Program-made: the position numbers and the translations under genes
Shown: piece after piece, positions 1 to 8,327 of the stretch
How the letters are laid out: every line of letters begins with the position of its first letter
Numbering within the stretch: position 1 is the stretch's first letter
The notes under the pieces: generated by a model
Told to the model about the DNA's origin: nothing
Seen by the model: only the letters and a program-made list of their open reading frames with translations
Database searches by the model: none
Source: Paracoccaceae bacterium
GTDB taxonomy: Bacteria; Pseudomonadota; Alphaproteobacteria; Rhodobacterales; Rhodobacteraceae
DNA length: 60,231 nt
Direction: 5' to 3'
Assembly: GCA_947371955.1 (NCBI GenBank)
Contig: CANBRQ010000007.1
Coordinates: 1-60,231 of the forward strand

Positions 1-280
1 CCAGATCATAAGCCGCATCATCCGCCGCCTCCCCCCGAGGCGACGTATCCGGAAACACCAACGCAATCCCCGCCCGCGCCGCCCAACCCTGCGCCCCGGC
101 CTTCACCATCGCGTTTTCATGCGTGCAGGTCAGCCCCGACAGATACCACAGCACCGGAAACGGTCCCTCGCCCGGCGGCAGGTAAATCCCGAAGGTCATC
201 TCGCAGGCGCACAAGCCCGACTGATGCGACACCACCAGTTGCCGCCCCCCGAACGCCTTGTTTTCAGAGACTATTTTCAT
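1..280 (-). CDS. fghA: S-formylglutathione hydrolase, N-terminal part (cut by window edge)
   Basis: This serine esterase of the esterase D family hydrolyses S-formylglutathione to formate and glutathione, the last step of glutathione-dependent formaldehyde oxidation in the cytosol. The 93 visible codons begin MKIVSENKAFGG and contain the family block YLSGLTCTHENAMVKAG (about residues 49-65) followed by an FPDTSPRG segment. The nucleophile motif and the rest of the catalytic triad lie beyond the window edge and cannot be checked. The ATG at 280 fits the family N-terminus. A palindromic repeat (291-340) separates it from the nitroreductase gene. Confidence 0.93.
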   Translation of the reverse strand, partial: MKIVSENKAFGGRQLVVSHQSGLCACEMTFGIYLPPGEGPFPVLWYLSGLTCTHENAMVKAGAQGWAARAGIALVFPDTSPRGEAADDAAYDL

Positions 281-290
281 CTGTTCCTCA

Positions 291-340
291 TTTCATCTTG
301 GCACAGATACTCCGGAGGCTGCGGGGGGCTGGCCCCCCGC
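291..340. repeat. Rhodobacterales extragenic palindrome, copy R1
   Basis: The stretch contains a GC-only hairpin (GCGGGGG, loop, CCCCCGC at 319-338) next to a CTCCGGAG segment and a TTCATCTTGGCACAGATA arm. The same order of parts (a CTCCGG or CCCACGG segment, a TATTT or TATCT core and a GATGAAA-like end) recurs at 21877-21919, 40970-41003 and 48759-48798. Here it follows the stop codon of the nitroreductase gene and probably doubles as its transcription terminator. Confidence 0.6.
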
Positions 341-344
341 TTCC

Positions 345-1037
345 TCACCGAAAGACCGTGCAAATCTGCTCCAATGGCTTCTTCCGTTTGGCCACCGCCG
401 GCACCGTGGCATCGTCCGAGGGATAGCCCACCGGCAAGATCATCATGGCCTTCTCACTCGCGGGCCGCCCGCACATTTCACCCAAGAATTTCATCGGGTT
501 AGGCGTATGCTCCAAGCAGACCAGCCCGGCATGATGGATCGCAGCGATCAGGAACCCTACCGCGATCCCGACACTCTCGGGCACATAATAGTTCTTGTAC
601 CGCGTCCCATCCTCGGTCTCGCCCCACCTCTGCGCAAAGACCACGATCAGCCAAGGCGCCTCAGTCAGATGCGGCTTGGACACGCCTGTCCCAATCGGCT
701 CCAAAGCCGCAAGCCACTCATCCCCCGCACCCCCGGCATAGAACTCCCGCTCCTCGTCCTCCGCAGCCGCCCGGATGCGCGCTTTCATCTCCGGGTTGGA
801 GATCGCGGCAAAGAACCACGGCTGGTGGTTCGCTCCGGATGGAGCGCTACCGGCAGCGGCGATGCAGGTGGTGATCAAGGCCTCTGGCACGTCACGCGGG
901 GCATACTGCCGCACCGAATGCCGCGTCTTCATCTGCGCCAGAAACGTCTTCGAGGCCGCCAAAGCCTCCGCCTCAGGCATTTGAACGCGGTCGGGCAGCG
1001 GGATCGGCTGATAGCTCACCTCGCCCTTGCGATACAT
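345..1037 (-). CDS. Nitroreductase-family flavoprotein
   Basis: This is a 230-residue cytosolic FMN enzyme of the nitroreductase superfamily. The N-terminal FMN-binding signature RHSVRQYAPRDVP (about residues 39-51) is followed by the typical SAPSGANHQPW block (about 64-74) that contacts flavin, and by the C-terminal dimer-swap region. The ~40-residue leader before the FMN motif and the SAPSGANHQPW block recall the iodotyrosine-deiodinase-like branch rather than NfsA or NfsB; the substrate is unknown. The gene starts 3 bp after the mbfA stop codon, so the two are almost certainly co-transcribed from the promoter carrying the Irr-type box at 2031. A role in iron or redox homeostasis is an inference from that position only. 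Confidence 0.9.
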   Translation of the reverse strand: MYRKGEVSYQPIPLPDRVQMPEAEALAASKTFLAQMKTRHSVRQYAPRDVPEALITTCIAAAGSAPSGANHQPWFFAAISNPEMKARIRAAAEDEEREFYAGGAGDEWLAALEPIGTGVSKPHLTEAPWLIVVFAQRWGETEDGTRYKNYYVPESVGIAVGFLIAAIHHAGLVCLEHTPNPMKFLGEMCGRPASEKAMMILPVGYPSDDATVPAVAKRKKPLEQICTVFR

Positions 1038-1040
1038 GCC

Positions 1041-2018
1041 TCAGCCTCCCCCGATCAGCGCCCCTGCGGCAAAGACCAAAGCACCGCCGACGACAACCTG
1101 CAAGGCGGCGCGCAGGAAAGGCGTCTCCATGAAGCGGTTCTGAATCCAGGCAATCGCCCAAAGTTCAATGAAAACAACGCACATGGCGATGGCGGTGGCG
1201 GTCCAGAAATCTGGGATCAGATAGGGCAGGGCGTGACCGAGCCCGCCAATCGCCGTCATCATGCCGCTCGCCAACCCGCGCTTCCACGGGCTGCCGCGCC
1301 CTGACAACACCCCGTCGTCATGCGCGGCTTCTGTGAACCCCATCGAGATGCCAGCCCCCACCGCCGCCGCCGTACCGACCAGCAGCGTCGTATGGCTGTT
1401 CGTCGTGGCAAAAGCCGTCGCAAAGATCGGTGCCAAGGTCGAAACCGAGCCATCCATCAGCCCCGCCAACCCCGGCTGAACCCATGTCAGAATGAACTGC
1501 CGCCGTTCTCCGGCGTCTTCCTGTTCGCGCACGTCGCCCGGAAGGTGCTTGGCCTCCAGCCGTGAGGCGGATTTCTCATGCCCCGCCTCGGCTGCCGCCA
1601 GATCGCCCAAGAGCTTGCGGGTCGCTGCATCCGAGGTGTGGGCGGCGGCGGTCTCGTAGAACCGCGCGGCCTGCGCCTCCATCCCCGAGGCTTCCGATCT
1701 GATGGTGTCCAGCGAAAGGTTCTTGGTCAGCCAGATCGGCCGCCGGGCATAGAATCCTGCCACATGTTCGCGCCTTATCAAGGGGATAACCTCGCCAAAG
1801 CGGACCACATGCATATCAATCAGGCGCTTGCGGTGGCTGTCTTCCTCCACCGCCATGCCGTCGAATATCTTGGCCGAGCCGGGGTATTCCGTGCGCAGCA
1901 TCTGGGCATAGCTGCGATAGATGCGTGCGTCATCTTCCTCGGACGAGATCGCCAGCGCCAGCACCTCTTGCTCGGACAGGTCGGAAAAGCGGCGGCGCTG
2001 CGTGAAGCTGGAGATCAT
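1041..2018 (-). CDS. mbfA: Membrane-bound ferritin A, ferritin-VIT1 fusion iron exporter
   Basis: The 325-residue protein joins an N-terminal rubrerythrin/ferritin-like four-helix domain (about residues 10-165) to a C-terminal CCC1/VIT1-type membrane domain (about 170-325). Iron-ligand motifs are visible as EEDDARIYRSY (27-37), EEDSHRKR (57-64) and EAGHEKS (about 144-150). The membrane part contains GLAGLMDGSVSTLAP and GISMGFTEAAHDDG, typical of VIT1 transporters, and about four to five helices. In Bradyrhizobium and Agrobacterium, MbfA exports iron and protects against peroxide under high iron, and is controlled by Irr. The length and domain order match that family. It is the first gene of a two-gene unit with the nitroreductase. 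An Irr-type box lies 13-29 bp upstream of the ATG. Confidence 0.94.
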   Translation of the reverse strand: MISSFTQRRRFSDLSEQEVLALAISSEEDDARIYRSYAQMLRTEYPGSAKIFDGMAVEEDSHRKRLIDMHVVRFGEVIPLIRREHVAGFYARRPIWLTKNLSLDTIRSEASGMEAQAARFYETAAAHTSDAATRKLLGDLAAAEAGHEKSASRLEAKHLPGDVREQEDAGERRQFILTWVQPGLAGLMDGSVSTLAPIFATAFATTNSHTTLLVGTAAAVGAGISMGFTEAAHDDGVLSGRGSPWKRGLASGMMTAIGGLGHALPYLIPDFWTATAIAMCVVFIELWAIAWIQNRFMETPFLRAALQVVVGGALVFAAGALIGGG

Positions 2019-2030
2019 GTCGGAACCCTC

Positions 2031-2047
2031 TTTGGAATGGTTCTAAT
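2031..2047 (-). promoter_or_regulatory. Iron control element (Irr-type box) upstream of mbfA
   Basis: Read on the minus strand the site is ATTAGAACCATTCCAAA. It resembles the alphaproteobacterial iron control element (TTTAGAAnnnTTCTAAA-like inverted repeat) and differs at the first base and in the right arm. Irr is known to bind this element at mbfA promoters in rhizobia. Its position directly upstream of mbfA agrees with that role, but binding here is inferred. Confidence 0.75.
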
Positions 2048-2075
2048 ATGCCCAAGCCATCAGGAAAGAAAACCC

Positions 2076-2945
2076 CTAACCCCGCGCCGTTACCCTTTGC
2101 CGCCAAAGCGTGAACAATCCGGCGGCAACGACGATGCTGGAACCGAGGATCACTGCAGGCCGCAGCGTCTCACCATAAAACATCAGGCCCAACAGGGCGA
2201 TCCAGACCAGTTGCAGATAGGCAAAGGGCTGGACATCCGCCGCCTCGGCCAGATCATAGGCGCGGATCATGCACCAATGTCCGGCAGCCGACAGCACGCA
2301 AAGCAGCGCCATGAAACCCCAGTCCAAAGCCGCGAAGTTCTGCCAGACCGGTAGACCCATGACCGACATCGCCGCTGCGCCCACAATTCCCGTCCAGAAG
2401 AAGCTGACCTCGGCCCCGTCCTGTCGCGCCGCCTTGCGGGTCAAAAGACCATACAGCGCGAACATGACAGAAGCCGCCAGGGGCATCACCGACCAGAAGG
2501 AAAACACCGAAACCCCCGGCCGCAACATCACCAGAATGCCCGCAAACCCCACGCCAATCGCCAGCCAGCGCCGCCAACCGACCCTCTCGTTCAGGATCGG
2601 GCCGGACAGGGCCGCGACCCACAATGGATAGGCCGTCAGCAAGGCATGGCTCTCGATCAACCCCAGCTTGGCAAAGGCCAGCCCGGTCATCGAGATCTGG
2701 GTGACCAGCAATACGCCCCGCACAATATGCAGCGGCTTTTGCCTTGTACCGAACATCCGGGGCAGGTCTCCCTTGCGGCCATGGCGCACCAGCACCAGCG
2801 CCGCGATGAACCAGAAGCGGAACATCACCACCATCTGCACCGGGTAATGCATGGTCAGATGCCGGGTCAGCCCATCCTGCAGCGCGAAGATCAGCGTCGT
2901 CAGCACCATCATCCCGATGCCGCGCTTCGTGTTCTGTTCGGTCAC
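2076..2945 (-). CDS. EamA/DMT-superfamily permease (first paralogue)
   Basis: This 289-residue integral inner-membrane protein has ten predicted hydrophobic segments arranged as two EamA repeats. Typical DMT features are LTTLIFALQDGLTRHL near the N-terminus, PLWVAALSGPILNERVGWRRW at the end of the first repeat and the matching YLQLVWIALLGLMFYGE in the second. The substrate cannot be read from the sequence; the family includes metabolite and amino-acid exporters. The start codon overlaps the stop codon of the upstream paralogue (ATGA at 2942-2945), so translation is probably coupled. It is the last gene of the mnmD-DMT-DMT unit. Confidence 0.9.
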   Translation of the reverse strand: MTEQNTKRGIGMMVLTTLIFALQDGLTRHLTMHYPVQMVVMFRFWFIAALVLVRHGRKGDLPRMFGTRQKPLHIVRGVLLVTQISMTGLAFAKLGLIESHALLTAYPLWVAALSGPILNERVGWRRWLAIGVGFAGILVMLRPGVSVFSFWSVMPLAASVMFALYGLLTRKAARQDGAEVSFFWTGIVGAAAMSVMGLPVWQNFAALDWGFMALLCVLSAAGHWCMIRAYDLAEAADVQPFAYLQLVWIALLGLMFYGETLRPAVILGSSIVVAAGLFTLWRQRVTARG

Positions 2946-3808
2946 GCCTTCGCCTCTTTCCGCGCCACGGTCAGCGCGTAAAGCCCTGCCAGCACCACCA
3001 ACACGGCGCCCACGACGACTTCAAGATGCAAGGCCTCGCCATAGACCGAGATGCCGATCACGGTGACGAAGACGATCTGCAAATAGGCGAAGGGCTGCAC
3101 GACCGAGGCTTCCGCCGCCTCATATGTCTTTTGCAACAGCCAGTTGGAGACGACCGAGATGCCGGCATAGGCCAGAAGGTACACCCAGTCCTGCGGTGCC
3201 ACGCTTTGCCAATGCGGCAGGCCGATCACGGTCATCAGCAGCGCGCCAATGATCGGCGGCCAGAAGAAGGCGGCGAAGAAGGGCTCGTCCCGCGTGGTCA
3301 GCCTTGTCAACACCGAGTACAGCGCGAACATGAAGGCGGAAGCCAGTGGCAGCAGCGCCGCCCATGTAAACACCCCTGCCCCGGGGCGCAGGATCACCAG
3401 CACGCCTACGCATCCGAAGGCGACGGCCAGCCAGCGTTTCAGGCTCATTCTTTCGCCCAGGATCGGGCCGGACATCGCCACCACCAGCAGCGGGCAGATG
3501 GTGAAGATCGCAAGCGTCTGGATCAGCCCGATCAGGGTGTAAGCATAGACCATGACACAGATTTCCGCCACCAGCAGCACGGCGCGCAACACATGCCAAT
3601 GCAGGCGCTTGGATTTGATCGCGGCCAGTCCCTCGGGCCTGCGCAGCGCCAGGATCAGGACAAAGGCGCCAAAGACCCAGTAGCGGACCATGACGACCAT
3701 CTGGGTGTTGTAGGTTTCGGCCAGATGGCGCGAGAAGCCGTCCTGCAGCGAGAAGCTGAGAACGGCGGCGATCATCAGCCAGATGCCACGGGTGGGATTG
3801 CGGCTCAT
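2942..3808 (-). CDS. EamA/DMT-superfamily permease (second paralogue)
   Basis: The protein has 288 residues and starts MSRNPTRGIWLMIAAVLSF. It has ten predicted membrane helices in two EamA halves and is clearly related to the downstream gene (shared FSLQDGFSRHL, SGPILGERMSLKRW and VVQPFAYLQIVF motifs), so the pair is a tandem duplication. I chose the ATG at 3808 because it overlaps the mnmD stop codon in an ATGA arrangement; the open frame runs further upstream only as shadow sequence inside mnmD. Two similar 10-helix proteins made from one message could act as homodimers or as a pair. The substrate is unknown. Confidence 0.9.
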   Translation of the reverse strand: MSRNPTRGIWLMIAAVLSFSLQDGFSRHLAETYNTQMVVMVRYWVFGAFVLILALRRPEGLAAIKSKRLHWHVLRAVLLVAEICVMVYAYTLIGLIQTLAIFTICPLLVVAMSGPILGERMSLKRWLAVAFGCVGVLVILRPGAGVFTWAALLPLASAFMFALYSVLTRLTTRDEPFFAAFFWPPIIGALLMTVIGLPHWQSVAPQDWVYLLAYAGISVVSNWLLQKTYEAAEASVVQPFAYLQIVFVTVIGISVYGEALHLEVVVGAVLVVLAGLYALTVARKEAKA

Positions 3809-4470
3809 GCCAGCACTCCGGTGCTCATGTGGCGCTTGGTGCCAAAGCCTTGTGCGCGGGTGACAGTGAAGCCAGCGGCAGTCAAAGCGCGGCGGACATG
3901 CCCCGCCGCTGTATAGGTGGCGAAGGTGCCGCCGGGCGCGGTGTGGCGAGCGACTTCTGCCATCAGGTCCTCTCCCCAGAGTTCCGGGTTCTTGGCCGGT
4001 GAAAATCCGTCCAGATACCAGGCATCGGCCTTGCCCTGCCAAAGCGGCAAGGCCGCGCGGGCATCCGCCTCGATCACCTCAACCTCAATCAGACCAAGGG
4101 AAAACCGCCGCTGACCCTTGGCCCAGGCCTCCACCAAAGGGGCCGCAACCGCTTCCGCGTCGGGGAAGGCGGCGTGGCTGCGGGCCATGTCCTCGGCAGT
4201 GATCGGGTAGGCCTCGAAGGTCGTGTAGTGCAGGGGCATATCGGGGGCCAACAGGCACGTTGCCAGAAGGTTCAGCCCGGTGCCAAAGCCAAGTTCGGCG
4301 ATCTGGAACTCAGGCCGCAACCGGTCCGGTAAGCCATTCCCTGTCAGGAACACATGCCTTGTTTCTGCCAAGCCCCCAGCCAGCGAGAAATACGGGTCGT
4401 CGAACCGGCGCGAGACGGGGATGACCCCGTCCAGCCATTCCAGACCTTCCGCCTGTTCACTGCCCGCCAT
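3805..4470 (-). CDS. mnmD: tRNA 5-methylaminomethyl-2-thiouridine methyltransferase (stand-alone MnmD)
   Basis: This 221-residue SAM-dependent enzyme catalyses the final methylation in mnm5s2U synthesis at tRNA wobble position 34. It matches the MnmC2 half of bifunctional E. coli MnmC: the N-terminal segment PVSRRFDDPYFSLAGGLAE, the SAM-binding motif IAELGFGTGLNLLAT (about 61-75), and the downstream WYLDGFSPAKNPELW block (about 151-165). The open frame continues upstream of 4470, but the ATG at 4470 gives the family N-terminus. It diverges from an MnmC1-like oxidase gene, so the two activities fused in E. coli are encoded on opposite strands here. It leads an operon with two DMT permeases through a 4-bp overlap. 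Confidence 0.92.
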   Translation of the reverse strand: MAGSEQAEGLEWLDGVIPVSRRFDDPYFSLAGGLAETRHVFLTGNGLPDRLRPEFQIAELGFGTGLNLLATCLLAPDMPLHYTTFEAYPITAEDMARSHAAFPDAEAVAAPLVEAWAKGQRRFSLGLIEVEVIEADARAALPLWQGKADAWYLDGFSPAKNPELWGEDLMAEVARHTAPGGTFATYTAAGHVRRALTAAGFTVTRAQGFGTKRHMSTGVLA

Positions 4471-4515
4471 TTGCACTAGCCCTTTTGGCGCGGACCATGA
4501 GCAAGGGCGTCTGGA

Positions 4516-5559
4516 ATGACAAGAGTCGATCTGACAGTGCAGGGCGGCGGAATCTTCGGGCTTTCGGTGGCCTGGGATGCCGTGCAGCGCGGCGCCCGCG
4601 TCAGGCTGATTGAGCGGGAAGGGATCGGCGCCGGGGCCAGCGGCGGCTTGGTCGGTGCCTTGACCCCCCATACGCCCGAGGGCTGGAACCCGGTGAAAGC
4701 CTTCCAACTGGCCAGCCTTTTGCGGGCGGAAAGCTGGTGGGCCGAGGTGGATGCGGTGTCCGGCCTATCCTCGGGCTATTCCCGCGTGGGCCGCCTGCAG
4801 CCCTTGGCAGATGAGGCGGCGGTGGCCTTGGCGCGGACCCGCGCCGGGCAGGCCGATACGCTTTGGCAGGGCAAGGCGGTCTGGCGGATCATCCCCTCAA
4901 CGGGCGAGGCTTGGGAGCCAGCTTCACCCTCGGGCCTTCTGATCCACGACACGCTGTCCGCGCGTCTGAGCCCCCGTCAGGCTGTGGCCTCGCTGGAGGC
5001 GGCGTTGCGGGCCAAGGGGGCGGAGATTGTCATCGGCAGCGCTGCGGAAGAGGGCCCGGTCGTCTGGGCCACGGGCGCGGCGGGGTTGGAGGCGCTGACA
5101 GCGCATCTTGGCCGCAAGGCAGGGCAGGGGGTGAAGGGGCAGGCGGTCTCGGTTCATCTGCCGGGCTATGAAAGCCAGCCGCAACTGTTCATCGACGGCT
5201 TGCACATCGTGCCGCATGCCGATGGCACCATTGCGATAGGCTCCACCACGGAAAACCAGTGGACCCATCTGGACACCGACACCCAATCCGACGCCTTGCT
5301 GGAGCGTGCCCGCCAAGCCCTGCCCTTGCTGCGCGAAGCGCCAGAGGTGGCGCGCTGGGCGGGTTTGCGGCCGCGCGCCGCCAGCCGGGGGCCTCTTTTG
5401 GGACTCTGGCCGGGGCGAAAGGGGCATTTCATCGCCAATGGCGGCTTCAAGATCGGCTTTGGCGTGGCGCCCGAGGCGGCAAGGTTGATCTGCGATCTGG
5501 TGCTGGAGGGGCGGGATCAGATTCCGTCCGATTTCAAGCCTTTAGACCGTGTTCTGTGA
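4516..5559 (+). CDS. FAD-dependent oxidoreductase of the DAO family, MnmC1-like
   Basis: The 347-residue flavoprotein begins with a dinucleotide-binding motif, VQGGGIFGLSVAWDA (about residues 8-22), then an acidic strand end (LIERE) and a GAGASGGLVGALTPH segment typical of DAO/glycine-oxidase folds. The C-terminal GLRPRAASRGPLLGLWPG and NGGFKIGFGVAPEAA blocks match the FAD-closing region. In bifunctional MnmC the corresponding domain converts cmnm5U34 to nm5U34. Its divergence from mnmD across 45 bp supports this assignment, but a separate amine oxidase role cannot be excluded. The 3' end overlaps the convergent SDR gene by 18 bp. Confidence 0.85.
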   Translation: MTRVDLTVQGGGIFGLSVAWDAVQRGARVRLIEREGIGAGASGGLVGALTPHTPEGWNPVKAFQLASLLRAESWWAEVDAVSGLSSGYSRVGRLQPLADEAAVALARTRAGQADTLWQGKAVWRIIPSTGEAWEPASPSGLLIHDTLSARLSPRQAVASLEAALRAKGAEIVIGSAAEEGPVVWATGAAGLEALTAHLGRKAGQGVKGQAVSVHLPGYESQPQLFIDGLHIVPHADGTIAIGSTTENQWTHLDTDTQSDALLERARQALPLLREAPEVARWAGLRPRAASRGPLLGLWPGRKGHFIANGGFKIGFGVAPEAARLICDLVLEGRDQIPSDFKPLDRVL

Positions 5560-6558
5560 TACCAGCCATTCCGCGCTCGCCCGCAGCGCGTCGGCGGGTT
5601 CGATGAACTGCATCCCCATCTCGCGCGTCGCACGGGCATTGGACACCTGCGCCAACTGCCCGATCTGCGGCAGGATGCCCCGGATCGCCGGATCGAACAT
5701 CGCCAGAAGCCGCAGCACGAACAGCGGCGCCACGCGGGTGGCGATCCGCCGGTGCGGGTAGGCGGTCTTCAGCACCAGCCCCATGTCCGGCATCGTCATC
5801 GACCCTCCCGCCGCCAGATAGCGCTTTCCGGATGTCTCGGGCCGCAGCACCGCGCGCAGATGCATCTCGGCCACATCGCGCACATCGACGCAGACAAAGC
5901 CGATCATCGGCAGCATCGGGTCCTTGCCGCGCAGCAACCGCTGCACCACGTTCATCGAGGTGCCGAAGTGCTTGTCCAACGGCGGCCCCAGTACGAAACC
6001 CGGGTTGATGCAGGTCAGCGCCAGACCCGGCGCCTCTTTGGCGACAAACTCCCAAGCTGCCCGCTCCGCCATGGTCTTGGATGTGGCATAGGCCGTCGTC
6101 CCCGGCGCCGTCAGATCGCACCAGTCGCTTTCATCCTGTATGCCGCGCTTGCCCTCGTTGATCACCGCGACGGTCGAGGAGGTGACAACCGCCCGCCGTA
6201 TCCCCGCCCCGTAGGCCGCCCGCAGCGCCCGCAAGGTGCCCTCCACCGCCGGGCGCACCAAATCCGCCGGGTCCTTCGGTTGCGACATCGGAAAGGGCGA
6301 GGCGGTGTGGATCAGAACATGCGCGCCCTGCGCCGCCTCGGCCCAGCCCGCATCGGATGTCAGGTCTGCCTCGGCAAAAGACAATCGCGCCAAGGACTTG
6401 TCTGTCAGGTGCGGGTGCAGGGCAGCCCGCACCTCCTCGGCGCGGTCCAGTGACCGCAGGGTGCCGCGCACGGCCCATCCGGCCTGCAGCAAGCGCAGGG
6501 CGATGTGCTTGGCGATGAAGCCAGAGACCCCTGTGATCAGCACCACGCGTTTTTCCAT
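5542..6558 (-). CDS. Extended SDR / NAD-dependent epimerase-dehydratase family reductase
   Basis: The 338-residue protein has the extended short-chain dehydrogenase fold. The N-terminal VLITGVSGFIAKHIALRLL gives the GxxGxxA-type dinucleotide motif (about residues 6-24). An STVAVI segment and the catalytic YATSK (Y-x3-K, about 155-159) follow, then NPGFVLGPPL. It resembles dihydroflavonol-4-reductase-like enzymes; the substrate is not predictable. The start is supported by GGAGGGTGGC just before the ATG. It follows the acyl-CoA dehydrogenase gene by 44 bp on the same strand and may be co-transcribed with it. Confidence 0.88.
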   Translation of the reverse strand: MEKRVVLITGVSGFIAKHIALRLLQAGWAVRGTLRSLDRAEEVRAALHPHLTDKSLARLSFAEADLTSDAGWAEAAQGAHVLIHTASPFPMSQPKDPADLVRPAVEGTLRALRAAYGAGIRRAVVTSSTVAVINEGKRGIQDESDWCDLTAPGTTAYATSKTMAERAAWEFVAKEAPGLALTCINPGFVLGPPLDKHFGTSMNVVQRLLRGKDPMLPMIGFVCVDVRDVAEMHLRAVLRPETSGKRYLAAGGSMTMPDMGLVLKTAYPHRRIATRVAPLFVLRLLAMFDPAIRGILPQIGQLAQVSNARATREMGMQFIEPADALRASAEWLVSQNTV

Positions 6559-6602
6559 GCCACCCTCCTGCCCCTCTTTGACAGGTAGTGCAGGAGCGGC
6601 AT

Positions 6603-8267
6603 TCAGTCCAGAAGGCGGCGCGCAATCACCTGCGCCTGAATTTCGGCCGCCCCTTCAAAGATCGACAGGATGCGGGCGTCGCACAGCAGGCGGCTTGCCA
6701 GATACTCCAGCGCAAAGCCGTTGCCGCCGTGGATCTGAACGCCATTGTCCGCAGAGGCCCAGGCGACCCTGGCCGCCAGCAGCTTGGCCATCCCGGCCTC
6801 CAGATCGCAGCGTTTGCCGTCATCTTTTTGCCGCGCCGCGTGGTAGGTGATCTGCCGCGACAGGGCGATTTCCACCGCCATCATGGCCAGCTTGGCCGCC
6901 ACGCGGGGGAATTTGATCAGCGGCTTGCCGAACTGGATGCGGTCGGTGGCATATTTCATCGCGGTTTCCAGCGCCGATTGCGCCACGCCAATCGCACGGG
7001 CTGCGGTCTGGATGCGGGCGGATTCAAACGTCTGCATCAGTTGCTTGAAGCCTTGACCGGTGACCCCGCCCAGCAGGTTCTCGCCCTTCACCGCAAAGCC
7101 GTCAAACGCCAGTTCGTATTCCTTCATGCCGCGATAGCCCAGAACCTTGATCTCGCCCCCGGTCATGCCTGGCGTCGGGAAAGGCTCAGCCTCGGTCCCC
7201 GGCGTCTTCTCGGCCAGAAACATCGAAAGCCCCCGGTAATCCTTGGTGTTCGGATCGGTCCGCGCCATCAGCATCATTACATGGGCGCGCGAGGCGTGAG
7301 TGATCCAGGTCTTGTTGCCCGTCACGCGCCAATCGTCGCCTTCTCGCACCGCCCGCGTGCGCAAGGCGCCAAGGTCAGACCCGGTGTTGGGTTCGGTAAA
7401 CACCGCCGTCGGCAGGATCTCGGCACTCGCCAGCTTCGGCAGCCAGTACGCCTTCTGCGCTTCGGTCCCGCCGCACAGGATCAGTTCCGCCGCAATCTCG
7501 CTGCGGGTACCCAGCGACCCCACGCCGATATACCCGCGCGAGAGTTCCTCGCTGACCACCACCATCGCGGATTTCGGCAGGCCGAAACCGCCATGCTCTT
7601 CGGGGATCGTCAGGCCGAAGACGCCCATCTCGGCCAGCTTGCCGATCACCTCCATCGGGATCAATTCATCCTTCAGGTGCCACTGATGGGCGAAGGGGAT
7701 CACCTCTTCATCGGCAAACCGGCGGAACTGGTCGCGGATCATCTCCAACTCATCATCCAGACCGGAAGCGCCAAACGTCGAGGCACCATTCTGCGCCCGC
7801 ATCAGGGCCACCAAACGCCCTTTGGCGGAATCGCCTGCGCCAAGGATCAGCGTCTGCGCCTCGGCCCCCGGCGTATAGGCGGCAATCCCAAGATCACTGG
7901 CGCGGGCCACTTCGTTCTGGCTCATCGAGATGCCGCCCGCGATCTGCGCCAGATACTCGCCAAAGCCGATCTGCAGGATCAGGCCTTCCATCTCGCCAAA
8001 CTTGCCCGTGGCCTCGAGCCCTTGCGCCCAGGCACGCAACTGCGCCAAGGCTTGCACATAGGTCGCCAGCCACGCCAGCCCATGGGCCGCATATTGATGC
8101 ACCTCAAGCGCCTCGGAAGAGACCCGGCCCGCGACCGTCACCCGTCCGGCCAAGGCCGCCTTGGCATGGTCAAGATGCGCCTGCACCTCGGCCAAAGCCG
8201 GTTCGGTCAGGGCGATCAGGCCTTGCAGCAATTGGGTCTTGGGCAGGTCTTGTCCATCATGCGGCAT
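6603..8267 (-). CDS. mcd: Acyl-CoA dehydrogenase with N-terminal extension, probable (2S)-methylsuccinyl-CoA dehydrogenase
   Basis: The 554-residue FAD enzyme has an all-helical N-terminal extension of about 170 residues ahead of a complete acyl-CoA dehydrogenase core. Core motifs are FTEPNTGSDLGALRTRA and WRVTGNKTWITHA (flavin and substrate contacts) and the C-terminal GVQIHGGNGF followed by ILSIFEGAAEIQ. Methylsuccinyl-CoA dehydrogenase of the ethylmalonyl-CoA pathway has this size and extra N-terminal domain and is widespread in Rhodobacteraceae, so I favour that identity. The other pathway genes (ccr, ecm) are not in the window, so it remains an inference. The ATG at 8267, preceded by GTGAGGGTGCC, is preferred over a start 48 bases upstream. 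An inverted repeat lies upstream (8328-8361). Confidence 0.8.
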   Translation of the reverse strand: MPHDGQDLPKTQLLQGLIALTEPALAEVQAHLDHAKAALAGRVTVAGRVSSEALEVHQYAAHGLAWLATYVQALAQLRAWAQGLEATGKFGEMEGLILQIGFGEYLAQIAGGISMSQNEVARASDLGIAAYTPGAEAQTLILGAGDSAKGRLVALMRAQNGASTFGASGLDDELEMIRDQFRRFADEEVIPFAHQWHLKDELIPMEVIGKLAEMGVFGLTIPEEHGGFGLPKSAMVVVSEELSRGYIGVGSLGTRSEIAAELILCGGTEAQKAYWLPKLASAEILPTAVFTEPNTGSDLGALRTRAVREGDDWRVTGNKTWITHASRAHVMMLMARTDPNTKDYRGLSMFLAEKTPGTEAEPFPTPGMTGGEIKVLGYRGMKEYELAFDGFAVKGENLLGGVTGQGFKQLMQTFESARIQTAARAIGVAQSALETAMKYATDRIQFGKPLIKFPRVAAKLAMMAVEIALSRQITYHAARQKDDGKRCDLEAGMAKLLAARVAWASADNGVQIHGGNGFALEYLASRLLCDARILSIFEGAAEIQAQVIARRLLD

Positions 8268-8327
8268 GGCACCCTCACGGAATTTGCGAATGACAGCGGG
8301 ATAGCGTCTTTGCAACCGCAGCGCAAT

